NCBI GenBank assembly: GCA_024278935.1
Contig: JAJRSF010000032.1
Span: 1-47,289 of the forward strand
DNA: 47,289 nucleotides
Origin: Candidatus Zixiibacteriota bacterium
Lineage (GTDB): Bacteria; Zixibacteria; MSB-5A5; GN15; FEB-12
Direction: 5' to 3'
A program made the translations under genes and the position numbers. Below are positions 41,150 through 47,289 of this stretch, piece after piece (the first letter of the stretch is position 1; the number at the start of each line of letters is the position of its first letter). The notes under the pieces were generated by a model that saw only the letters and a list, made by a program, of their open reading frames with translations, was not told where the DNA came from and did not search any database.

Positions 41150-42388
41150 ATGAATCTATTCAGTAAAAGCAACACAAACGTAATCGACTCAGAAGAGTTG
41201 AGAAATAATACTATTTTAAAGACAAAAACCGATGGCGGGAATTCTAATGCTCGCTCATTACAATCGGTGTTAGATTATTCGGTTTCAGATTTTCAAAGTG
41301 GGCGGTTCAAATATCAACTATACCAATTTTTGACAGAATCGGTACCTGCTGTGCATGCATGTTTAGAAACATGGGTCAGGTTATCGGCAGCACCGGGGCG
41401 ATTCAAAGTTAATTCTGATGCGGGAGAAGAAGTTTTAAAACGTTTATCGGAAAAACTGTATCATAATTCTTTTGGGCAGACAGGTCCTCTTGTAACATTT
41501 ATTTCAGATTTATTTCGAAATTATTATCGTGATGGTCTTTTTTCTGGCTTTGTTCTGCTTGAGAAAAATGGAAAATCAATTGACCGATTTATTCCGGTTC
41601 ATGCGGCTGATATTCAAAAAGATGAACAGAATCGGTTTTTTATTCAAGTGAATGAAAAGAATATCTGCTTAGATAGAAATGATTTTTATGCGATTCCATT
41701 TAATGCAGACAAAAAAAATGTACTAGGGAAATCAATTTTACACACTATCCCGTTTGTTTCCTATATCGAACAGCAACTTGTCGATGACATGCGTCGCACC
41801 AGTCATAACTCCGGCTTTCATCGTCTGCACGTTCAGATTACACCACCGGAAAGAATGAGCGGTGAGGGGGATTCGGCATATATCGACCGAATCAATAGTT
41901 ATTTTGATTCGACTGTCTCGATGATTAAGTCATGCGACATCGACGAAAACCCGGGGACATGGGACAATGTGACGATAAATCATGTTGGTCCTGAAAATGT
42001 AAAATCTGTCACTAATAGCTGGTTTATGAATCATCGTTCGATGATTGAAGAGATCTGTGCCGGTACAAATTTGGCACCATTTCTTTTGGGCTATTCATTT
42101 GGTTCAACTACGACCTGGGCGTCGTTTAAATTTGATATTGTTATGCGTTCAATAAAATCAGTACAAGCGGAAGTAGCCTCGTTGTTAGAATCACTCGGAA
42201 ATATCGAACTTGCCTTACATGGTATTGATGCGCAATGTCGCTATCAGTTTGATAACAGTTTTGCCTATCAGGCTACTGATGAGTCAGCAATCCGTTCACA
42301 GGAAATTGATTCAATCATAAAACTATATAACGCCGGTCTGATTCAAAAAGAGAATGCAGCTATACAGGTAGAACGATTATTAAAATAA
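41150..42388 (+). CDS. Phage portal protein
   Basis: The start is ATG 41150, with AAGGAG 5 bases upstream; an in-frame TTG at 41132 is rejected. The 412-residue protein has the layout of a tailed-phage portal: an N-terminal segment FQSGRFKYQLYQFLTESVPAVHACLETWVRL, a wing-like middle, GKSILHTIPFVSYIEQQLVDDMRR in the stem region, and TNSWFMNHRSMIEEICAGTNLAPFLLGYSFGST near the C-terminus. The portal is the DNA gate of the procapsid. It precedes the terminase gene, the reverse of the usual terminase-portal order, and the two are tightly coupled. Confidence 0.8.
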   Translation: MNLFSKSNTNVIDSEELRNNTILKTKTDGGNSNARSLQSVLDYSVSDFQSGRFKYQLYQFLTESVPAVHACLETWVRLSAAPGRFKVNSDAGEEVLKRLSEKLYHNSFGQTGPLVTFISDLFRNYYRDGLFSGFVLLEKNGKSIDRFIPVHAADIQKDEQNRFFIQVNEKNICLDRNDFYAIPFNADKKNVLGKSILHTIPFVSYIEQQLVDDMRRTSHNSGFHRLHVQITPPERMSGEGDSAYIDRINSYFDSTVSMIKSCDIDENPGTWDNVTINHVGPENVKSVTNSWFMNHRSMIEEICAGTNLAPFLLGYSFGSTTTWASFKFDIVMRSIKSVQAEVASLLESLGNIELALHGIDAQCRYQFDNSFAYQATDESAIRSQEIDSIIKLYNAGLIQKENAAIQVERLLK

Positions 42389-43719
42389 AAGAAGACGAAC
42401 CTATCGACTGGAACCGTGCCTTTTGCGAGCTTGACTATTTTGCACTAAAAGTTCTCGGAGTCACTCTTCATGAAGGTCAGAAAAAATGGCTGGAGAATTC
42501 CGAGACCAAAGAAAATATGCTGGTGACAGGGAACCGCTGGGGGAAATCTTTTGTATCGGCAGTTAAAATTCTCTATCGGGCGATATTTCGTATTCGCGAT
42601 CTCAAATTTGATCTGCGAAAAAAATATCGAATAGTGACGGCATCGATAACCCAAGACCAAGCCAATATAATTTTCCAACAGGCAGTCAGTCTCGCAAGAG
42701 AATCAAAGATACTGGAACCTCTGCTTTTAACGATAACGAAAACACCATTTCCAAAGATGGTTTTTTCAAACGGGGCTACAATCGAGGCAAGGTCTACCCA
42801 AAACAGAGGGGAGTATCTTCTTGGGAATGATTATGATTATTTTATTTTCGATGAAGTCGCCTTTGAGTCCGACCCAGAATATGTCGTCGAAGAAGTTATC
42901 CAGATGCGTCTTGCTGACCGTGAGGGGATGCTTGATTTGATCTCTACACCAAATGGCAAAAACTGGTTCTACCGAAGGATGCTTGATATTTCACAGAAGA
43001 AGCGAAAAGGATATTACCAGTCCGGTGACAGTAGGGAGAATGCATTTATTTCAGCACTCGCTCTGAACGATCGTATAGAAACATTTTCAGACCGAAGAGT
43101 GCAGCAAAACATAATGGGGCAGTTTGTAGATTCCGGCGGTGAAATTATCCGTGGTGTGCATGTTGATATAGCTATGCAGGAGTATGAAGAAAAGTCAAAA
43201 CAGTTCGCAGAAGATTCGACGCCATATTATATCAGCGGGTGGGATCTTGCTCGTAAAAAAACTGCCACGGTCGGTATCACAGTGCAGGTACAAGATGGCA
43301 AAGCATTGGTTGTTTTGGTCGAACGGTTTAAGATGTATGAATGGAAAGATATTATACAGAAAATTAAAGAACGTCAGAAAAAATATCCCGGACGTCTGTT
43401 TGTTGATGCCACCGGTTTGGGCGATGTTGTCGTGGAGCAGCTGAGGGATTATAATCCAACCCCTGTCATATTTACCGAGTCGGTCAAAGCAGAGCTTCTG
43501 ACCAATGTTGAGTTTTTTCATGAACAGAATAAAATCTGGTATCAAAGATGGGAACTTCCCGATGGTAATGGAAAAATCTGGGCGTTTGAAGATGAGATGC
43601 GTCAGGCACGTTGGGATAAAAACAATGAGTTCGATTCTCTTATGGCTCTTGCTCTAGCACTTTGGCCGTTGTACCGCAGAGAGAGTGCAGTCATCGGTCC
43701 CAAAATCGGACGAGTATAA
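42376..43719 (+). CDS. Phage terminase large subunit (start codon non-standard)
   Basis: The large subunit cuts and pumps DNA into procapsids. Visible: Walker A in TGNRWGKSF, a coupling region, Walker B FIFDEVAFESDPE, STPNGKNWFYRRM, and a C-terminal RNase H-like nuclease with acidic residues in YISGWDLARKKTATVG, RLFVDATGLGDVVVEQL and FDSLMALALALWP. The first ATG is 42517, only 4 codons before Walker A. The frame stays open upstream and reads PIDWNRAFCELDYFALKVLG then LHEGQKKWLENSE, the N-terminal adenine-binding Q region of terminases, so translation must begin further upstream. Candidates are ATT 42376 or 42379 (AGGT upstream), or a -1 frameshift from the portal end. Confidence 0.82.
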   Translation: MIKIKEDEPIDWNRAFCELDYFALKVLGVTLHEGQKKWLENSETKENMLVTGNRWGKSFVSAVKILYRAIFRIRDLKFDLRKKYRIVTASITQDQANIIFQQAVSLARESKILEPLLLTITKTPFPKMVFSNGATIEARSTQNRGEYLLGNDYDYFIFDEVAFESDPEYVVEEVIQMRLADREGMLDLISTPNGKNWFYRRMLDISQKKRKGYYQSGDSRENAFISALALNDRIETFSDRRVQQNIMGQFVDSGGEIIRGVHVDIAMQEYEEKSKQFAEDSTPYYISGWDLARKKTATVGITVQVQDGKALVVLVERFKMYEWKDIIQKIKERQKKYPGRLFVDATGLGDVVVEQLRDYNPTPVIFTESVKAELLTNVEFFHEQNKIWYQRWELPDGNGKIWAFEDEMRQARWDKNNEFDSLMALALALWPLYRRESAVIGPKIGRV

Positions 43720-43758
43720 AAAAATACACCTTCTCAGGAAACTAAAACTGAGAAGGTG
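43718..43758 (-). terminator. Terminator of the small PEP-CTERM gene
   Basis: CACCTTCTCAG and CTGAGAAGGTG (43727-43758) form an 11-base perfect stem, followed in the minus direction by TATTTTTTTTAT. Confidence 0.88.
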
Positions 43759-43784
43759 CGAATAAGGGATAAGTAAGGGGAAAT

Positions 43785-44126
43785 TTATTTTCGTTTTTTC
43801 TTCGCTAAACTAAGAAGCCCTAAACCGGATGCTAAAAGAATTATAGATGATGGCTCAGGTACCGATGTCGGGATTGTATCAGTCCCGCCACCTTGGTTAT
43901 CATCGTAGCTGTTATCTGATATAACAATAACTTCATCACTCAGACCTTCTTCCGGAATTTCGTTTTTCTCGGCTACGTAGTTATCATATGAACCTGTTGC
44001 ACTTTGCCCAAAAGGCATTTGTAAACCATAGACATCAGCAAAAGCTAAAGTTAGTCCAAGTATAAAAACGATAGTTCCAAAAAAGTATCTAGTTAAAGAG
44101 CGAGCTTTTCTTCTATATAAAATCAT
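43785..44126 (-). CDS. Small PEP-CTERM protein
   Basis: The 113-residue protein has a basic N-terminus and a hydrophobic helix (RYFFGTIVFILGLTLAFADV), then an acidic, Asn/Gly-rich middle and a C-terminal VPEPSSIILLASGLGLLSLA followed by KKKRK: a complete PEP-CTERM signal. AAAGGA lies 7 bases upstream of the ATG. It sits inside the phage head module on the opposite strand, with its own terminator, and is clearly a cellular surface gene rather than a structural phage gene. The mature part is under 60 residues. Confidence 0.85.
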   Translation of the reverse strand: MILYRRKARSLTRYFFGTIVFILGLTLAFADVYGLQMPFGQSATGSYDNYVAEKNEIPEEGLSDEVIVISDNSYDDNQGGGTDTIPTSVPEPSSIILLASGLGLLSLAKKKRK

Positions 44127-44370
44127 GCTTAATCCTTTGTTGTAAATAATTGCATTAACTTTATTTAATCTAAATGCAAAGGTTGTGCCGTCTCATGTGC
44201 GAAATTTATACAGACTGCTAAAACGAAGTATGACATCTGATTACTGCTATCTGAGAACTACAATTGCAATTTGTCTATGTCTTATGTTGCAGGAATGTAT
44301 GCAAAAATAATAGACAATTGATGTTGATTATATTCCCTACGGTTTTTATAGACTTTTAAATGGAGAAAAT

Positions 44371-45840
44371 ATGGAAACAAATATTGGTAAACTTACCGCA
44401 ACACTTATCGAAGCAGAGGTTGAAAAGATTCAATCTCTTATTGAAAGATTAAATGCAAATATTAATCCTGCAACACAGCTTACACCAGATGATGTACATA
44501 TCCGATGTATGTATATTGTGTCAGAGGAGCTAAACAGTTATGGTGGAAAATTTCCGCTTGATCAACTATACAATATCAAAGAACTGATTATCGATTCGCC
44601 TGTGTTGATTGGTCATAAAAAAGATCAACTACCTATAGGACGAAACTTTCATGCTGAAGTTGTCAATAAAGATGGTCAAAACTGGGTCAAGAGCTACTTC
44701 TATTGGATGAAGTCCGATGATTCTGCTGATGACTTACTCAAAAATATCGATGGTGGCATTATCAAAGAATGTTCTATTGGGTTTACTTTTTTACTGCCGG
44801 AATGTTCTATCTGTGCATCTGATATCCGAACCTGCCGACATGAACCGTTTGGTGAATATACCATCAATGGAAAATCTCAATCTTGCTTTTTTTATTACAA
44901 AGAGATCGACCGAGTTTTAGAAACCTCGCTTGTTTACCGTGGGGCGATTCCGAATACATCTATTTCAAACGATCTGCTAATCGTTTCGGAAAATGTAAAG
45001 ATGCTAACACCCGAAAAATTATTGTCGCTTGATAGCTTGCATGATAATACGAGCTATTTGCTTACGCCGAGTTATGTCGGTTTGGATGTATATCTCACCA
45101 CGACTCATGATTCTATTCAGCTATCAACAATAGATAATAAACCATTGCCGAAACAACTTTTAAAAAAATATTTCCGTGAGTATCCGAAAAACCTCAAAAA
45201 ACATTTTGGACAGTTGATTGGGTTTCGTGGGAAAGAAAGATGTTCACTTGAAGAACTTCAGAAATTTATCGCAGGTGAGAAAAGCATAGTAAAACGTATA
45301 GAGCTTCGATTGCTTCCGGCATTTTCAGTGTATAAATCTAACAGCAAAAATATCCAGGCTATGCGGTATAAAATCGTTCGAAAAAATGAAATTGACAAAG
45401 CTTCTCTTTCGATTATGACTAAAGATGGGGTACGGGTATGGTCACTTTTGAACTCGACTCCTACCGATACTTGCTTCTTATATAATCCTCTCTCAAAATC
45501 TCAGGAAAAAACGGAATATTCAATAAGCTATGACTTTGAAGGGAATTTGATCTTGTCGATACTGTCAGCTCACGAAGAAATTCACTATAGAATCAAACGG
45601 TTTAAGCAAGAACGGTTGTATGCCGGTAAACGCTTCCTCGTAGAAAAGATTCAAAACGTTCCAAACGCAAGTCGGAAAAAGTCTGCTCATAATTCTGGAA
45701 CTCTGCTTTTGTATTCGCAGTCGCAAAACAGGACTGAACTAAAATTGGATGGTCATATTTTGGGGCATCTATTTATTTGTCCAATAGTTCTAAACGGAAA
45801 AGAACAGTTTCAGTTATATGCACGTACTCAGTCAGTGTAG
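44371..45840 (+). CDS. Prohead (capsid maturation) protease with long C-terminal extension
   Basis: The 489-residue protein starts at ATG 44371, with GGAG 6 bases upstream. Residues about 40-205 resemble the prohead protease family: SPVLIGHKKDQLPIGR (catalytic His region, H82), IKECSIGFTF (Ser135 in the SxGF motif), a Cys/His cluster CSICASDIRTCRHEPFG (C145, C148, C155, H157) and the EIDRVLETSLVYRGAIPN strand. The fold processes the procapsid scaffold. The remaining about 280 residues are of unknown function, and no separate major capsid gene follows in the window. The family call rests on motif pattern. Confidence 0.65.
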   Translation: METNIGKLTATLIEAEVEKIQSLIERLNANINPATQLTPDDVHIRCMYIVSEELNSYGGKFPLDQLYNIKELIIDSPVLIGHKKDQLPIGRNFHAEVVNKDGQNWVKSYFYWMKSDDSADDLLKNIDGGIIKECSIGFTFLLPECSICASDIRTCRHEPFGEYTINGKSQSCFFYYKEIDRVLETSLVYRGAIPNTSISNDLLIVSENVKMLTPEKLLSLDSLHDNTSYLLTPSYVGLDVYLTTTHDSIQLSTIDNKPLPKQLLKKYFREYPKNLKKHFGQLIGFRGKERCSLEELQKFIAGEKSIVKRIELRLLPAFSVYKSNSKNIQAMRYKIVRKNEIDKASLSIMTKDGVRVWSLLNSTPTDTCFLYNPLSKSQEKTEYSISYDFEGNLILSILSAHEEIHYRIKRFKQERLYAGKRFLVEKIQNVPNASRKKSAHNSGTLLLYSQSQNRTELKLDGHILGHLFICPIVLNGKEQFQLYARTQSV

Positions 45841-46520
45841 TTTGCTAAAACGAGTGAGCGACTGAGTGAGCCGATTTTGATCTCTTGCTTTACAAGACCA
45901 ATTTGAGGTACAAAATATTCTGAAACCGATGCGATAGGCTCAGAGCCAAATGCGGTTGAGTAGAGTAAGAGATCAAATTTATAACTATCAAATTCGCCGG
46001 CTGGGGTAATGATCGTTTCGATTCCGACATATTCTTTGACGGCGTTATAGCCAAAGTTGGCATAGTAGAACGGCAGAAACATTGCTGTTGTATCGGGTCT
46101 GTAGAACGGCGTAAAAAATTCCCACTCGAGATTTGAATTCAGCGAACGTTCCATGATAAGTGGAGGAGAAGCAAAATAAATAAGTGAATCCAAACCGTTT
46201 ATTTCTTTCCAATAGCCATTTTGTATGACTGAAGATGTTCCCACTTTGAGATTTATAAGTTTGTCGGTTCCTCTATGAATTATCCAGTCATCGCCAGTAC
46301 CGGTTATTAAAACAGACTGGTTCGTTTCTGTCACTGTGATTGCAAAAGTTTCGATATCGATAGTCGTGTCGGTTTGGATATATACTAAAGTTCTTCCATT
46401 GACTAAACCGAGCAATGATAGCCCGTCGACATTTTGAGGAGTGTTGACAAAATTGTCGGAGTCTTCACATCCGACTATCAAGAATGAACATATCAGTATT
46501 GCATATATAAATTTTCGCAT
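45828..46520 (-). CDS. Lipoprotein of unknown function
   Basis: The start is ATG 46520, with AGGAAG 4 bases upstream. The 230-residue protein has a lipobox (SFLIVGC-EDS). The mature part is beta-rich with the pattern GVETII-like VGIETIITPAGEFDSYKF and EYFVPQIGLVKQEI, a layout seen in DUF3108-like and other outer-membrane-associated lipoproteins. Its 3' end overlaps the prohead protease gene by 13 bases on the opposite strand. It is a cell-envelope gene within the phage module. Confidence 0.75.
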   Translation of the reverse strand: MRKFIYAILICSFLIVGCEDSDNFVNTPQNVDGLSLLGLVNGRTLVYIQTDTTIDIETFAITVTETNQSVLITGTGDDWIIHRGTDKLINLKVGTSSVIQNGYWKEINGLDSLIYFASPPLIMERSLNSNLEWEFFTPFYRPDTTAMFLPFYYANFGYNAVKEYVGIETIITPAGEFDSYKFDLLLYSTAFGSEPIASVSEYFVPQIGLVKQEIKIGSLSRSLVLANYTD

Positions 46521-46621
46521 TTGCTTCCTTTCAGTTTTCATACAAAAAGGATGTAAAATATCAAACCATCGTCAACTAAAAAAAGGGAACTATGAAAAAA
46601 ATCGAAGAGAAAGGGATTATC

Positions 46622-46903
46622 ATGCTTAACACTCCAATGATAAAGTTCATCATGATTATTCTTGGTGTCGCAACATCTTATTTTTTGAGTATTCAATCAA
46701 TCAAAGTAGAACTTGCCGCTAAGGCAGAGATGAAAACTGTCGACCAGCTCGACAAAAAACTTACAAACATTGAGGTAATGTTAAACAATGCCGTTTTATC
46801 GAAAGAACAATTCTACGAGTTTTCCCAAAAAGTAGACCATCGCCTCAGTAGAATTGAATTTTTACTTGAACATAAAAAAGGAGAAGATGTTGGAAACAAC
46901 TAA
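46622..46903 (+). CDS. Small membrane-anchored coiled-coil protein of the phage module
   Basis: The 93-residue form from ATG 46622 (AAAGGG 6 bases upstream) begins with a transmembrane helix (MIKFIMIILGVATSYFLSIQ), then a long coiled coil (LDKKLTNIEVMLNNAV ... KVDHRLSRIEFLLEH). An ATG at 46592, also with AGGGAA close by, would add ten residues. Small one-helix coiled-coil proteins of this type are frequent in phage and gene-transfer-agent clusters as holin-like or accessory proteins; the role is not established. Confidence 0.65.
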   Translation: MLNTPMIKFIMIILGVATSYFLSIQSIKVELAAKAEMKTVDQLDKKLTNIEVMLNNAVLSKEQFYEFSQKVDHRLSRIEFLLEHKKGEDVGNN

Positions 46904-47289
46904 GCTAAACATTGAAGAGTTATCGCTTATACAAGAACAGCTCAAATCGGAAAACTTAGAACAGATTGATTTTGACAAATTGATTACACAGCTTGCTATG
47001 GTACAATCATTGTATGAAAAAAACCAAAAGACAAACGATCAGTTTCAAATACTTAAACAAAATCTGATTCAAAAAATAACGATTATGCAAAACGCTATTT
47101 TGGTAGTGACAAAAAAACGACCAGTTAAAAATCTAATAGATAATAATTTGGAAGAATTGTCTACACTAAGTTCACAAGAAATACTTAAGATACATGACAA
47201 AACAGAATCAAAATTTCACTCAGCCTTTCCATCAACATTTAAAATTCAACCCAAAGATACAGTACAGACAAAAAACTATAAGTCATATA
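46887..47289 (+). CDS. Coiled-coil protein of the phage module (partial)
   Basis: An ATG at 46887 with AAGGAG just upstream opens a frame that runs to the window end (134 codons, no stop), overlapping the previous gene by 17 bases in another frame. The visible part is helical (LETTKLNIEELSLIQEQL, LYEKNQKTNDQFQILKQNL) and then Lys/Ser/Thr rich. No family is recognised; the overlap says it is translated with the preceding gene. Confidence 0.65.
   Translation, partial: MLETTKLNIEELSLIQEQLKSENLEQIDFDKLITQLAMVQSLYEKNQKTNDQFQILKQNLIQKITIMQNAILVVTKKRPVKNLIDNNLEELSTLSSQEILKIHDKTESKFHSAFPSTFKIQPKDTVQTKNYKSY

Noticed and set aside
42376-42390. Canonical -1 slippery heptamer between portal and terminase
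   Set aside because: TTATTAAAATAA does not fit the X-XXY-YYZ rule, because the P-site pairing would be lost. A frameshift is possible but not supported over a non-standard start.

Overview
The window is AT-rich bacterial DNA from a Gram-negative, probably FCB-group organism (candidate-phylum lineages such as Zixibacteria, Marinimicrobia or Calditrichaeota-like bacteria would fit; the exact phylum cannot be fixed from sequence alone). Supporting features are an outer-membrane beta-barrel, many lipoproteins, a type IX-secretion-style C-terminal sorting domain (NYPNPFNP motif, positions 3935-5446), PEP-CTERM proteins, and sigma70-like promoters (TTGAC-type -35, TATnTT-type -10). There are no rRNA, tRNA or CRISPR features that I can see.

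Region 1 (1-2145): the end of a large secreted protein (partial, minus strand) and a PEGA-domain protein. Region 2 (2155-19945, all minus strand) is the main feature: an approximately 18-kb cluster of seven multiheme c-type cytochromes with 54 intact CXXCH motifs (5, 6, 4, 4, 10, 9 and 16). They are interleaved with five NHL/six-bladed beta-propeller proteins, one 794-residue outer-membrane beta-barrel, a LolA-like periplasmic protein and a cysteine-less thioredoxin/TPR protein. Short gaps and ATGA/TAATG overlaps show operonic coupling. The layout looks like an extracellular electron transfer apparatus: periplasmic and surface cytochromes, a barrel that could hold an electron conduit, and propellers as scaffolds or docking factors. 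One cytochrome has a 3' end broken by a stop codon and a frameshift, one has a CX5CH site, and one has a seventeenth motif degenerated to CXXCY.

Region 3 (20187-24922): arginine deiminase (arcA); a candidate structured small RNA with its own promoter and terminator; a REP-associated tyrosine transposase (RAYT) inside nested inverted repeats with a truncated second RAYT; REP-like palindromes; and the ABC-F translation factor EttA. Region 4 (25143-33152): two DUF3857/transglutaminase-like exported proteins (the second apparently without its catalytic Cys), an exported nickel superoxide dismutase (sodN), the RNA-binding protein Tex, a four-helix membrane protein and a YfiT/DinB-family protein.

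Region 5 (33316-40907): a beta-helix lipoprotein; two glycosyltransferases followed by an overlapping RecB/Cas4-like Fe-S nuclease; a TPR lipoprotein with a small exported partner; and a PEP-CTERM protein. Region 6 (41150-47289): a tailed-phage head module on the plus strand (portal, terminase large subunit, prohead protease, two small proteins, running off the window). It is interrupted by minus-strand cell-surface genes (PEP-CTERM, lipoprotein). This arrangement is more like a domesticated or gene-transfer-agent-like element than an intact prophage, but that is inference.
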